Source: Nitrososphaera sp. (GTDB lineage Archaea; Thermoproteota; Nitrososphaeria; Nitrososphaerales; Nitrososphaeraceae). From it: a stretch of 64,000 nucleotides of DNA. The stretch covers positions 1 to 64,000 of the forward strand of contig JAJUFP010000004.1 in assembly GCA_029263715.1 (NCBI GenBank), in the 5' to 3' direction. Every line of letters begins with the position of its first letter. The stretch's first letter is position 1. The notes beneath the pieces are model-generated. The model was not told the origin of the DNA, did not search any database, and worked only from the letters and a program-made list of their open reading frames with translations. Position numbers and translations under genes: made by a program. Positions 33,437 through 42,242 of this stretch are shown here, piece by piece.

Positions 33437-34812
33437 TGGTAATCAAGAAAGCGCACCCATTCAGGGAACCACAGGTTCTGCTCTGGCATGCCAATCCCCG
33501 CTGCCAGGACTGCCGGCGAGTTGTAATAGACGGCGTCGGCCCCAAGCTCCTTTGCTATGTTGACATTGAGCTCGTTGATGGATGACACCTCTCCGACGTA
33601 CTTGTTTGCCACCAGGTCACGGTTATGTGTATACAAACCGACCTGCCGGCCGTCAACGGTGGGGACATAGCTTACAATGACGTCTATTCGCTTTGCACCG
33701 GCCTTTCTAAGGTAGTATATCGTCTCCCTTACGGTGGCGCTGGTCTGTATCGTTCCCTGAACCGTGGCGATGTTCCTGCCCTGCACCAGCGGCTGCATCA
33801 CGAACTTGAGGGACTTGCCAGTGGTCAGGAGCTTGTTTCTGCTATCCTGCTCTGAAAAATCTATCATGTTGTCCGAGTCGTCGTACCTGTCTTTGATGAC
33901 GCCTTCTGCCATCTCAAAGGACCCGAAATGAGTTCTGTATGCAAGGCCAAATCCAAGGGCCATGGGCCTCGTATAGTCTGGCTCAGCGTACGCCGAGTCC
34001 AGGTAATCCAGTTTGATCTCGGTTGAAAGAAAGTCGGCCTGCTTTTTTCCGATGTTCTTTCGGATTTCATAGATGCTTTTGCCGTTCAGCGTCGCCACAA
34101 CGTTGGACTCGCGGATGAATTCGAAGGGGTCCATCATGAGCCGCGAGTCGTTTCTGGCCGCCACGATTTCAAGTCCCTTTCTGCTCATCTTCAAGAGGTG
34201 GCCGGGCTTGACATCGCCAAACTCCATGTCTATTAGAGAGGTGCGAAGCGAGTTTTCTGACGCAATGATGTTAAGCATCCTGTCCTTGCGCGAAGCAACA
34301 ACCAGCGGCTTGAATCCGCTGCTGTCGCGGTAGGCATAGATCTCGTCTCCCTTCTTTACAATCAGGTTGCCGCGCAGATGCCTGTCTAGAAATTCCACGG
34401 CACGTTCCGGGTTCTGCCTTTCTATCAAAAGCGTGGTAAAGATGTGGTAAATCTTGAAAAGCGAGTCTGAATCCCTGGCTGAGCCGACGTAGGGGTGCAG
34501 GTGCAGTTTTTCCGTGTCAACGAAAAAGCCGTCAAAGGCCAGCTGGATGTTGCTCATGCTTGGAAACGGCGGCGCCTTCTTTGAGAGGTATCCAATTCCA
34601 GAGGGGCCCTGCAGTTTTTGCTTGTGGGCAGTACGGAGTATGGCATCGTCGGAGGGCAGGTAGCCTTCAGCGCCGGCTGAGCTGCTGCCTACCATTATCT
34701 TCCAGTACGCCTTGCCTCGATGCTGAAGCATCCTCATGGCATGGGTAAGGTAGTACACAGAAGTCCTGCTGGATTCAGGACCGTGGTTGTAGAGGGCAAC
34801 TATGCCGGCCAT
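33433..34812 (-). CDS. PurF-like protein lacking the catalytic residues
   Basis: A 459-residue homologue of glutamine phosphoribosylpyrophosphate amidotransferase. The N-terminal Ntn domain begins MAGIVALYNHG, with Ala where the nucleophile Cys2 (MCGI) must be. In the PRTase domain the PRPP loop, normally VDDSIVRGTT, reads VQGTIQTSAT and has lost both Asp. It is therefore unlikely to make phosphoribosylamine. ATG 34812 is chosen because it aligns with the family start; the frame is open for 54 more codons that overlap leuD. It lies 22 nt after leuD. Confidence 0.85.
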   Translation of the reverse strand: MAGIVALYNHGPESSRTSVYYLTHAMRMLQHRGKAYWKIMVGSSSAGAEGYLPSDDAILRTAHKQKLQGPSGIGYLSKKAPPFPSMSNIQLAFDGFFVDTEKLHLHPYVGSARDSDSLFKIYHIFTTLLIERQNPERAVEFLDRHLRGNLIVKKGDEIYAYRDSSGFKPLVVASRKDRMLNIIASENSLRTSLIDMEFGDVKPGHLLKMSRKGLEIVAARNDSRLMMDPFEFIRESNVVATLNGKSIYEIRKNIGKKQADFLSTEIKLDYLDSAYAEPDYTRPMALGFGLAYRTHFGSFEMAEGVIKDRYDDSDNMIDFSEQDSRNKLLTTGKSLKFVMQPLVQGRNIATVQGTIQTSATVRETIYYLRKAGAKRIDVIVSYVPTVDGRQVGLYTHNRDLVANKYVGEVSSINELNVNIAKELGADAVYYNSPAVLAAGIGMPEQNLWFPEWVRFLDYQ

Positions 34813-34834
34813 GCAACTGTCACTTTTGATGCGT

Positions 34835-35434
34835 TCAGATAAAAATCTTGTCAGAAGGCTGGAACATCTGTTTTTCCCCTTCGTACCTGCGTATGTGGTC
34901 CTCAAACTGCAGGGTAAGGCCGATGCTGTCCAGCCCTTCCAGCAGCAGCTTTTTGCGGAACTCGTCGATCTCAAAATGCATGGTTCTAGAGCCGGCGCTT
35001 ACAATCTGCCTGGCAAGGTCTATGGTTATCTCCAAGTCGTTTTTGAACAGGAAGTCCACCTCTTCTGAGGAAAGCCGGACAGGCAGAAGCCCGTTTTTGA
35101 AGCAGTTGTTGTAAAAGATGTCGGCAAAGGAAGGCGCGATTATGGCGCGAAATCCATAGTCCTGGAGGGCCCAGGCGGCATGCTCCCTAGAACTGCCGCT
35201 GCCAAAATTGTCCCTTGCAAGCAGGATCTGCCGGCCAGCGTACTTGGGATCGTTGAGCACGAATTCCTTCCTTGGGTTTCCGCTGCTGTCAAACCGCCAG
35301 TCGTAGAATAGGTATTTTCCAAAACCGGTACGGCTGACAAGTTTCAGAAACTGCTTTGGCACTATCTGGTCAGTATCCACGTTGACCCGGTCAATGGGGG
35401 TTGCCCTGCTTGTTAATACAGTGAACGGCTCCAT
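34835..35434 (-). CDS. leuD: 3-isopropylmalate dehydratase small subunit
   Basis: LeuD pairs with LeuC to isomerise isopropylmalate in leucine synthesis. The 199-residue length and [19 protein letters not shown] near the start are those of the bacterial-type LeuD. The swivel-domain signature is [21 protein letters not shown]. The partner leuC is 5 kb away at 40056, unlike the usual adjacent arrangement. Confidence 0.94.
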   Translation of the reverse strand: MEPFTVLTSRATPIDRVNVDTDQIVPKQFLKLVSRTGFGKYLFYDWRFDSSGNPRKEFVLNDPKYAGRQILLARDNFGSGSSREHAAWALQDYGFRAIIAPSFADIFYNNCFKNGLLPVRLSSEEVDFLFKNDLEITIDLARQIVSAGSRTMHFEIDEFRKKLLLEGLDSIGLTLQFEDHIRRYEGEKQMFQPSDKIFI

Positions 35435-35567
35435 CTACAATCAACCTGTTTTGCTTTCATATATTTCGAGGTACAATATTTGGTTATGCCGTCACGAAAA
35501 GGACGACAGAATTCCCTGGTACAAAGGATGTCCTAACTTTTTTAAATTCTAAAGCAGTAATTAATGT

Positions 35568-35738
35568 ATGAAGGAACGTCTCATAATAATCCAAAAAGAA
35601 CAGGCAGAAGAAGTTTGCGCAGAAGGAATTCCGGTATGTGGGGGGAATCTGGAAACCCCGGTCATCGATACAGCCCGGTACATCGACGAAGTGCACTACA
35701 CGATAGGGAGCAGGCTGTACATTGAAAACGCAGACTGA
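35568..35738 (+). CDS. Small protein, 56 aa, leaderless
   Basis: Not recognised. The short frame MKERLIIIQKEQAEEVC...YIENAD has two cysteines separated by a Gly/Pro-containing stretch. It is supported by a TATA-like TTTTTTAAAT (about 35538-35547) at the leaderless distance and by overlap with the next gene, which begins inside its last codons (17-nt overlap). A leading cistron of a two-gene transcript is likely. Confidence 0.55.
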   Translation: MKERLIIIQKEQAEEVCAEGIPVCGGNLETPVIDTARYIDEVHYTIGSRLYIENAD

Positions 35739-36015
35739 CAAAAGCGACGCCGACGCTCCATTTTACGAGCAGCGGGACCTGGAACTAGAAAACATCGTTG
35801 GAAACCTGCTGGTTGCAGAGTACCAGGTGGACAGGCTGCGGTCAAGGCTGCTGGACAAGGCTTCCGGGTTTGGTCGTGAGGTTTCCGGCTATTACAAAAA
35901 GGCAGACAAGCAACCAACTTCAACGCATGTATTTGAGCACAAGGGAAGATTGTACAAGGTAACTGTCAAAGTAGAAGAGATAAAGAAAAATTTGGATGAT
36001 TCAGATCTGGTCTGA
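35722..36015 (+). CDS. Hypothetical 97-aa coiled-coil-like protein
   Basis: Not recognised. Helical first half, NIVGNLLVAEYQVDRLRSRLLDKASGF, followed by a short strand-rich part with HVFEHKGRLYKVTVKVEEIKK. It starts with TTG 35722, overlapping the preceding 56-aa gene by 17 nt. Confidence 0.6.
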   Translation: MKTQTDKSDADAPFYEQRDLELENIVGNLLVAEYQVDRLRSRLLDKASGFGREVSGYYKKADKQPTSTHVFEHKGRLYKVTVKVEEIKKNLDDSDLV

Positions 36016-36031
36016 ATCTATTATTTTTTAA

Positions 36032-36724
36032 TTAGTTGCGCGGGTTCTGCTTCTTTGAATAAAACAGCTCTGCAGGCAGGAACATGTCCTGTATCTCTTC
36101 ATCATCGATGCTTTCCTCCTCCAGCGATGCTCTCCCAGTTGCGAAGTCTCTTAGAAAATCATCGTCTCCAAGAATCTGTGCCAGCTTTCTTACCGGTGAG
36201 ATGTACAGCCGTTCAACCCATGCTGGGTACGACTGCCTTAAGTATCGACGATTTTCCGTAAGCTTCAAAGTAAAGTACCATGCCAGGCCTTCTCTTAGCT
36301 GCTGCGGATAGTCCTTGAGTATGACTGCGTGAATCATTTCGTGAAGGTAGTGGCCAAACTTTGCAATGTCGTATCTGATTATGATCTCTTCAAGACGGTA
36401 GTCGGTGATTCCAACAGAGCCCGATAGATCATAGTACTCGCCCCTTAGGTTGGTGCTGCTCCTTCTGTTCCCATTGATCACTGTGTTCCTTCCCTCCCTT
36501 CTGGACATGACCTGGACTTCCATCTCCCACCTTCCCTTGCATATCAGGATATCAAAGGTTGTCTTGACGCCAAAGTACTCCTCTACCATCTTCTTTGCAG
36601 TAAGAACCAGCGCAGTGAGTTTTTGAATTTCATCAAGGGTTATATCGTCTGTGAGGAAGACGATTTTCCCTTCAGCCAGATTTGATACATTGCTAGTGTC
36701 ATCTTTATGCACATAATCAATCAT
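36032..36724 (-). CDS. HEXXH protein, gluzincin-like putative metalloprotease
   Basis: A 230-residue soluble protein with HYLHEMIHAVILKD (HEMIH zinc motif) about 130 residues in, followed about 18 residues later by REGLAWYF, whose Glu fits the third ligand of gluzincins. N-terminal half has no recognisable domain. A cytoplasmic zinc peptidase is inferred. ATG 36724 is preferred to 36772. Confidence 0.68.
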   Translation of the reverse strand: MIDYVHKDDTSNVSNLAEGKIVFLTDDITLDEIQKLTALVLTAKKMVEEYFGVKTTFDILICKGRWEMEVQVMSRREGRNTVINGNRRSSTNLRGEYYDLSGSVGITDYRLEEIIIRYDIAKFGHYLHEMIHAVILKDYPQQLREGLAWYFTLKLTENRRYLRQSYPAWVERLYISPVRKLAQILGDDDFLRDFATGRASLEEESIDDEEIQDMFLPAELFYSKKQNPRN

Positions 36725-36904
36725 GATAAGATCACTCTTCCCTACTGTCCAGTAACACCGTCTGAGCGACATTGACGACTGGATAAAATCGTTCTAGTCC
36801 GTCGCCCGGTTTTACCTTGCATTTCAGACTCCTGTAGGTCATCTTGTTCTCCACACTTTGCCAGACAGACGTGCGAGTGTTTCGTATGGTTATTATCGTA
36901 AAAA

Positions 36905-36922
36905 TAATTAAAAAGAGTTAGG
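36905..36922. repeat. Dispersed repeat, copy 1 (TAATTAAAAAGAGTTAGG)
   Basis: First of three copies of an 18-bp AT-rich repeat around the lamin-tail gene. It is followed directly by a short hairpin GACAG-GGGT-CTGTC (36922-36935). Confidence 0.6.
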
Positions 36923-37017
36923 ACAGGGGTCTGTCATGGGATGCCGGCACGAGAACAGGTCTCAGTTATGGCACAATTCATGACAAATCCTAAATACTTT
37001 GTATCGGCAATCACTGT

Positions 37018-37944
37018 ATGTTGGCTATGCGATTAGTCTATGCCAGCGTTATAGGTATTATCACCTTTCTCCTGATCCACCAAACGGCTTACGGGCAATC
37101 CAGCGTCATAATCAACGAAGTCGAGCTGAACCCTTATGGCAACGATGATGAGCAAGCCGAGCAGGTGGAGCTCTACAATTCCTCTGAAGATCCAATAAAT
37201 GTTGGCGGATGGACGGTCAGCTCTACTGCTGGCAAGACATCGACAATGCCTGACAGGATCATAATCCCATCCAGGGGGTTTCTTATTGTTGACAGCGACT
37301 CGCAGTGGCTGGAAAATGCCGGTGAAACGATCGTACTGCGGGATAACAGCGGAAACACAATAGACACGGCGGGACCTTTTGATGATAACAACAATGACAA
37401 TCTGTCATGGCAGCGGGTTTTTGATGGTTCTAGTGAGTGGAAGTTCAGGCCAGCAACATTAGGATATACAAACGGCAAGGATCAGTCAACCGAAGTGAGT
37501 GGCCCCGATGCGGGTGGTTCTGTCCAGGAAATTAAGAACATTTCATTTATGGTAGCAGCAAACAATGTCCTGGCTGAAGTCAAACTAAGCACCACTTCCA
37601 ACATATCGTACTTTCAATTTGTAGAAAGTGAAAAACGCATTTTCTTTAGGACGGATGGCAGCTACCCCAGCACCCATACAGAGATTGCAGTTCAGAATGT
37701 CCTGGAAGGCCCGTACACAGTCCTAGTGGACGGTGCGCCGGCAAGAAACTTTAAGGTATTTGATAATTCCTTGGGAGAAAAAATCATCAGCATCGATACG
37801 GACAGTGAAACCCATGACATTGCCATCATTGGCACCAACGTTGTACCAGAGTTCCCTCTAGGAATTATGGGAGCCTTGGCTGCCATCATTGGTGTCATAA
37901 TTGTAATTCAAAGGTTTCAGTGTAAAAGCCCTGTCCCGGTATGA
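37018..37944 (+). CDS. Lamin-tail-domain surface protein with PEFG-type sorting signal
   Basis: A signal peptide (about 1-26) is followed by a lamin-tail (LTD) Ig-like domain (about 29-150): VIINEVELNPYGNDD, QVELYNSSEDPINVGGWTVS and a later IIIPSRGFLIVD. After a linker comes a domain (about 168-275) shared with the other PEFG proteins (VLEGPYTVLVDG, THDIAIIGTNVVPEFP), then the hydrophobic helix and basic end. It is probably anchored at the cell surface. A hairpin overlaps the stop codon. Confidence 0.85.
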   Translation: MLAMRLVYASVIGIITFLLIHQTAYGQSSVIINEVELNPYGNDDEQAEQVELYNSSEDPINVGGWTVSSTAGKTSTMPDRIIIPSRGFLIVDSDSQWLENAGETIVLRDNSGNTIDTAGPFDDNNNDNLSWQRVFDGSSEWKFRPATLGYTNGKDQSTEVSGPDAGGSVQEIKNISFMVAANNVLAEVKLSTTSNISYFQFVESEKRIFFRTDGSYPSTHTEIAVQNVLEGPYTVLVDGAPARNFKVFDNSLGEKIISIDTDSETHDIAIIGTNVVPEFPLGIMGALAAIIGVIIVIQRFQCKSPVPV

Positions 37945-37971
37945 ACTGGGTCTTGCGCATAGGGACAGGGC
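37928..37971. repeat. 10-bp perfect inverted repeat over the lamin gene stop
   Basis: GCCCTGTCCC (37928-37937) pairs with GGGACAGGGC (37962-37971) across 24 nt containing the TGA stop. It may act as a terminator or mRNA-stabilising structure. Confidence 0.55.
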
Positions 37972-38018
37972 CGAGGGTTGCTTGCGTGAAATGTGTTCCT
38001 AGTATCAGATCCCAACAA

Positions 38019-38036
38019 TGATTAAAAAGAGTTAGG
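38019..38036. repeat. Dispersed repeat, copy 2 (TGATTAAAAAGAGTTAGG)
   Basis: One mismatch from copy 1. It is followed by a C-rich segment (GACCCTGCCCCC) at 38041-38052. Confidence 0.6.
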
Positions 38037-38131
38037 AAAATGACCCTGCCCCCATGAAGATAAGCGCAGACGAGGGAGCAAGGTCGTCGTCACACCCCTG
38101 AGATGCCTTCCGTAAAATATTTTCGCATAAA

Positions 38132-38149
38132 TAATTAAAAAGAGTTAAG
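38132..38149. repeat. Dispersed repeat, copy 3 (TAATTAAAAAGAGTTAAG)
   Basis: One mismatch from copy 1. It is followed at once by the inverted repeat GAGGCCC/GGGCCTC. Confidence 0.6.
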
Positions 38150-38254
38150 ATTAGAGGCCCGCCCCCAATGATCCCAACGTGGCACAGGTGGAGGCAGGGC
38201 CTCGTGGGGTTGTTGCGCGAAACGTGTTCGGTGTGATAATATACCATCCATAAT

Positions 38255-38467
38255 TTAAAAGAGGATCGGCACTTGTAAACTTCGATTTGAACGCCGTTTG
38301 ACCGGTTCAATGATTCGAATCATTTTCTTTCGATTTGCCATCATCCCCATGTGGGGACATAACGCTTTGTCATGGCCGGGATGGAAATGGCAAACATAAT
38401 CTGCTTGATAAATCGCAAAGCACGGCATGCAGACTGGGTCTGCAAGCTCGCATCTTTTCAATGTCAT
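38255..38467 (-). CDS. Small Cys/His-rich protein coupled to the MgtE-like gene
   Basis: 70 residues with a Cys/His-rich first half: CELADPVCMPC, then YVCHFHPGHD and CPHMGMM, a plausible zinc site. Its ATG overlaps the stop of the upstream MgtE-like gene (ATGA), which argues for translation. The C-terminal half is basic. Function unknown. Confidence 0.5.
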   Translation of the reverse strand: MTLKRCELADPVCMPCFAIYQADYVCHFHPGHDKALCPHMGMMANRKKMIRIIEPVKRRSNRSLQVPILF

Positions 38468-39453
38468 TGGAAGTATTTCAGCAGGACGGATGCTATGGCG
38501 AAGTACATTGCTAGGCTTGTAATATCGCTTATGATTGTTGTCAGCGGTCCTGAAGCCAAGGCCGGATCTATCTTGAGCTTTGCCAGAAAAGCCGAAAGAT
38601 AGGTTGCCATGAAGGCTTGGAAAATTATGCTCAGAAATATCGACGAGCCGATGACAAAGCCAATATGCAATCCGCCCCAGCCCAATGTGCCAGCTGCAAA
38701 AAGCAGGATGGCAAAGATTATTCCCAGGACGCTACCAATCTTTAGCTCCCTTGTCAGGTATTTTCTTACAGAGAACTGAGGCTCTAGCGCTATCATTCTG
38801 ACGATAAGAGTCTGAGATTGAGTACCAACAGCATCACTCAGGTAGACCACAACCGGTATGAAGGCAGCAAGAGCGAGGTAGGAATCCAAAACCTGTTCAA
38901 AACCCGTGACTATGTAGGCTGCCAGCAAACCACCCAAAAGGCCCAGAACCAGAGATGGCAGCCTGGCTTGCACCAATCTTGATGCAGGAGTTGTTATTTC
39001 TTCGATCTCTTTTACGCGGTGATGAATTCCTCCCGATCTGAGGATATCCTCGCGGAATTCATGATGGAATACTTTTAGAATCGTGTGGTAGGGAACAACA
39101 CCTTTCAAACGGTTCTGCCCATCGACGACGGGTATTGCTTTCAGGTCGTGTTTTAGAACCAAATAGACAAGCCTTTCCTGGTCGGTATGGAAGTCGACAG
39201 TTACTGGATGTTTTTTCATTATGGTGATTATTTTTGCCTCGTCTGGTGCCTGCAGGATTTCTTTTAGAGAGGCTACGCCGAGCAGTTTGTTTTGCTCGTC
39301 GACAACATAGGCATAATCTACAATCTCCAAATCCTTTGCTTTCTGGGTCATAGTTTTCTTGACACTACCTACCAATTCATCAGATGATACAGAGAGAAAT
39401 CTGTTGGTGATCCTAGCGCCGGCTATATCGCGAAGTTCGGTAGCTGCACCCAT
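38464..39453 (-). CDS. MgtE-like divalent cation transporter with CBS pair
   Basis: A magnesium or related cation channel of the MgtE family (329 residues). Residues about 15-135 are two CBS domains; about 165-329 is a five-helix membrane domain with LAAFIPVVVYLSDAVGTQSQTLIVR, the family pore signature. The N-terminal superhelical domain of classical MgtE is absent. CBS domains gate the pore by Mg binding. Confidence 0.9.
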   Translation of the reverse strand: MGAATELRDIAGARITNRFLSVSSDELVGSVKKTMTQKAKDLEIVDYAYVVDEQNKLLGVASLKEILQAPDEAKIITIMKKHPVTVDFHTDQERLVYLVLKHDLKAIPVVDGQNRLKGVVPYHTILKVFHHEFREDILRSGGIHHRVKEIEEITTPASRLVQARLPSLVLGLLGGLLAAYIVTGFEQVLDSYLALAAFIPVVVYLSDAVGTQSQTLIVRMIALEPQFSVRKYLTRELKIGSVLGIIFAILLFAAGTLGWGGLHIGFVIGSSIFLSIIFQAFMATYLSAFLAKLKIDPALASGPLTTIISDITSLAMYFAIASVLLKYFQ

Positions 39454-39775
39454 AGAAAGGTTGTCATGCCGAAATTAATAAGCAATTCAAAATATGGATC
39501 GAAGGCATGTAGCAGAATTTGATGGAAAAAGAATCATCGCACGTGCGCATCAGGATCTGGTCCCAAGACCCACCCAGAACTTGTAACAAGATGATGCGTT
39601 TAGGCCGCCTCAGGCGACCGCAGAAAGACAAAATCTGCGGGATAAATGCTATTCAGGATATCATCCCAGCAATTCCTGCAAAAATCATGGTCTTCGACAA
39701 GCAGCTGCTCAAACGACAGTGAGAGAGGATCTATGGGTTTGGAACACAGACAGCAAGTTGTGTTCAAGATACCAT
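39454..39775. other. Intergenic region, nothing recognised
   Basis: Between the MgtE-like gene and the DUF1059 gene. A 67-codon plus-strand frame (39519-39722) shows no family features and is probably spurious. A small GC-rich inverted repeat CGCCT-CA-GGCG occurs near 39609. Confidence 0.3.
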
Positions 39776-39967
39776 TCAGAACAAAACCCGGTGGGTGTTT
39801 GCACTGATTTTATTTTTGAGCTCTTCGGTCATATCCTCTGGTTTCATCCCATGGTCCCTCTGCGCGTGCATCGCGCACTGGGCCAATATTTCATCCAGCC
39901 TTTTACCCTTGGCGACAAAGCCGCAGTCAAAACCAATGTCTTTACATTTGAATTTTAAAGTGAACAT
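39776..39967 (-). CDS. DUF1059 small protein
   Basis: 63 residues matching DUF1059: FKCKDIGFDCGFVAKGKRLDEI, then CAMHAQRDHGM and a C-terminal KNKISANTH. Two Cys and two His in this arrangement suggest metal binding. The start MFTLKFKC at 39967 is typical; three upstream residues are optional. Confidence 0.85.
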   Translation of the reverse strand: MFTLKFKCKDIGFDCGFVAKGKRLDEILAQCAMHAQRDHGMKPEDMTEELKNKISANTHRVLF

Positions 39968-40055
39968 CTGTAACATGAATATTATGCCACTTTATCGCAT
40001 TTAAGTATGCAGTCTTGGGCAAGAAGCATGGCGTCAGACAGAAAGGTCAAGACGC

Positions 40056-41492
40056 CTATAGCCATTCCCTTACGTCGACAAAATGCCCCTCGATGGCCGC
40101 CGCTGCAGCCATCACCGGGCTGACTAGGTGCGTCCTTCCACCGGCACCTTGCCGGCCTTCAAAGTTGCGGTTGGATGTGCTGGCACATCGCTCGCCTGGA
40201 GACAGGATGTCCGGGTTCATTCCAAGGCACATGCTGCAGCCAGACTCGCGCCACTCAAAGCCGGCCTCGGTAAATACCCTGTCAAGGCCCAACTTTTCTG
40301 CCGCAGTCTTGACCTGCTGCGAGCCGGGCACCACCATGGCCCGGACGTGGGGCGAGACCCTGCGGCCCTTGACCACTATAGAGGCCTCCACCAGGTCTTC
40401 AAGCCTCGAGTTCGTACAGGATCCAATAAAGACCCTGTCAAGCTTGATCTCGGTTATGGGCGTTCCAGGTTCAAGGGCCATGTACTCCAGCGCACGCAGC
40501 GCGGCCTTTCTCTCATTTTCATTTCCCTTCGAGTACTCGTCAGGATGCGGTATGTTGTCGGTGACGCTTAATACCATGCCGGGGTTTGTACCCCAGCTGA
40601 CCTGCGGGGCCAGCGTGCCAACATCAAAGGTCATGGACCGGTCAAAGGTGGCATTTGCATCTGTTCTAAGGCTTTGCCAGTATTCCAATGCTTTTTCAAA
40701 CTGTTCGTCTTTGGGAGCATACCGGCGGCCCCGGATATATTCAAATGTTGCAGAGTCAGGGGCCACAAGCCCGGCCCGGGCGCCGCCCTCAATCGACATG
40801 TTGCATATGGTCATGCGCTGCTCCATAGAAAGTTCCGATACTGCCTGCCCGCGGTATTCAAAGACATAGCCGGTGCCGCCCGCCGTTCCTATGGTTCTAA
40901 TTACGTAAAGGATCATGTCCTTGGCCGTCACGGCATGGGGGCTCTTGCGCCTTCCTTCAAGGTTTATCGCAAAAGTCTTTGGTTTGTCCAGCCAGAGCGT
41001 CTGCGTTGCCAGGACATGCTCCACTTCGCTTGTGCCTATGCCCAGCGCAAACGCACCAAACGCTCCGTGGGTGGAGGTATGGCTGTCTCCGCAGACTATG
41101 GTGGTGCCCGGTAGCGTCAAGCCAAGTTCTGGCCCGATAACATGGACGATGCCCTGGTCCGGGCTTTGCATGTCAAAAAGCGTGATTCCAAATTCCCGGC
41201 AGTTTTGCGCCAGCGTGTGTATCTGGGTAGCGGAAATCTGGTCTACAATGGGAAGCGACCTTGCCGTGGTTGGCACATTGTGATCCATGGTAGCAAAAGT
41301 GAGGTCCGGCCTTCTTACCTTCCGGTGGTTGATACGCAGGCCGTCAAAGGCCTGAGGCGAGGTAACCTCGTGGACAAGGTGCCTGTCGATGTACAGCAGT
41401 GACGGACCGTTTTCCTTGGAATAAATCACGTGGCTGTCCCAGATCTTTTCAAATATGGTCTGCGGCTGACCCAAACTGCTGGAAATGAGCAT
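40056..41492 (-). CDS. leuC: 3-isopropylmalate dehydratase large subunit
   Basis: The aconitase-fold catalytic subunit for leucine synthesis, used with LeuD (34835). The three 4Fe-4S cysteines are C359 in [10 protein letters not shown] and C419/C422 in GCSMCLG; the substrate segments [14 protein letters not shown] and NRNFEGRQG are intact. About 470 residues is the bacterial-type length. ATG 41492 is used. A TTG at 41474 lies nearer the conserved [12 protein letters not shown] and at a leaderless distance from TTTTATATT, so it may be the real start. Confidence 0.95.
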   Translation of the reverse strand: MLISSSLGQPQTIFEKIWDSHVIYSKENGPSLLYIDRHLVHEVTSPQAFDGLRINHRKVRRPDLTFATMDHNVPTTARSLPIVDQISATQIHTLAQNCREFGITLFDMQSPDQGIVHVIGPELGLTLPGTTIVCGDSHTSTHGAFGAFALGIGTSEVEHVLATQTLWLDKPKTFAINLEGRRKSPHAVTAKDMILYVIRTIGTAGGTGYVFEYRGQAVSELSMEQRMTICNMSIEGGARAGLVAPDSATFEYIRGRRYAPKDEQFEKALEYWQSLRTDANATFDRSMTFDVGTLAPQVSWGTNPGMVLSVTDNIPHPDEYSKGNENERKAALRALEYMALEPGTPITEIKLDRVFIGSCTNSRLEDLVEASIVVKGRRVSPHVRAMVVPGSQQVKTAAEKLGLDRVFTEAGFEWRESGCSMCLGMNPDILSPGERCASTSNRNFEGRQGAGGRTHLVSPVMAAAAAIEGHFVDVREWL

Positions 41493-41669
41493 AAGGGGAA
41501 TATAAAACAATGAGCGGGATATCGAGTGTTAAACTATGAGTCTATCAATCATTTTTAGTGTCTAAGATGACCAAAGGGGGTCACTATGCCGCAATATCAA
41601 ATTAGACATCAATGCATCATGAAGGATGTATTATCTTCTATTATTATTTGACTTTTGGACCTTCAGATA

Positions 41670-42242
41670 CTAGCACGGCATTATTCCAGAGCGCAAGAAT
41701 TCCAGAACATCATTGCCCATCACCAAACCCACCATTCCACCACTACTTTCTAGGTAAGATATTCCACATCGCAGCTTTATGTTGTAAATGTCCCCATCCA
41801 AACCCATTACGACCCATAGGCTTGGATATTCGTATCTAACTAGCAAGTTGTTCACTTTGACATCCTCATAGGTGATTATTGTTCTTGGCCAAGTCGTGTG
41901 AAATCCCACGGTTATCGCAGGTTTTAAGCTGGTTATGTTTCCGCCATCATCGTATTCGACGAAAGGCTCCCTGTTCAGAACTCCTTCCTTTGCAAACGGA
42001 TATTTTTTCAGAAAAAGTTGCACTGCTTCATGTTGTCTAGCTTTGCCCATTAGCACCTGTTCTTCGGACGTAACATTGGTCAAGAATCTCGAGAACGGCG
42101 GATTTAAAGCAGCAGATAGCAAGATTATAAATCCGATTCCAACAACAAGACCTGCAATGGCAGGTGCTGCCGAACTCCCCCGCACAGATGCATCATGACG
42201 TGAGGATTCTTTTGAGGCTTTGGTCACTTTGACTTGAGCCAT
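41670..42242 (-). CDS. Hypothetical membrane-anchored protein
   Basis: 190 residues: a basic N-terminal tail, one membrane helix (about 27-45, AIAGLVVGIGFIILLSAAL) and an external domain with AVQLFLKKYPFAKEGVLNRE and VRYEYPSLWVVMGLDGDIYNIKL. Not recognised. It overlaps the upstream PEFG surface-protein gene by 19 nt, so the two are probably co-expressed. Confidence 0.72.
   Translation of the reverse strand: MAQVKVTKASKESSRHDASVRGSSAAPAIAGLVVGIGFIILLSAALNPPFSRFLTNVTSEEQVLMGKARQHEAVQLFLKKYPFAKEGVLNREPFVEYDDGGNITSLKPAITVGFHTTWPRTIITYEDVKVNNLLVRYEYPSLWVVMGLDGDIYNIKLRCGISYLESSGGMVGLVMGNDVLEFLRSGIMPC

Larger units (their letters stand above)
37945..38254. repeat. Non-coding repeat cassettes
   Basis: Two related blocks occur here. 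Block A (37962-37996) has GGGACAGGGC then GTTGCTTGCGTGAAATGTGTTC. Block B (38190-38228) has GGCAGGGCCTC then GTTGTTGCGCGAAACGTGTTC. Two copies of the AT-rich 18-mer lie before structured segments: 38019-38036 and 38132-38149, the latter followed by GAGGCCC/GGGCCTC (38154-38160 and 38197-38203). No ORF is present. The pattern looks like repeated small structured RNAs or a decayed non-autonomous element. Confidence 0.5.

Noticed and set aside
38303-38325. GATTCGAATC palindrome resembling a tRNA T-loop or an att site
   Set aside because: No acceptor or anticodon stems nearby, and no matching copy was found elsewhere in the window.
39519-39722. 67-codon plus-strand ORF in the gap before the DUF1059 gene
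   Set aside because: No recognisable motif and no leaderless promoter; likely chance.
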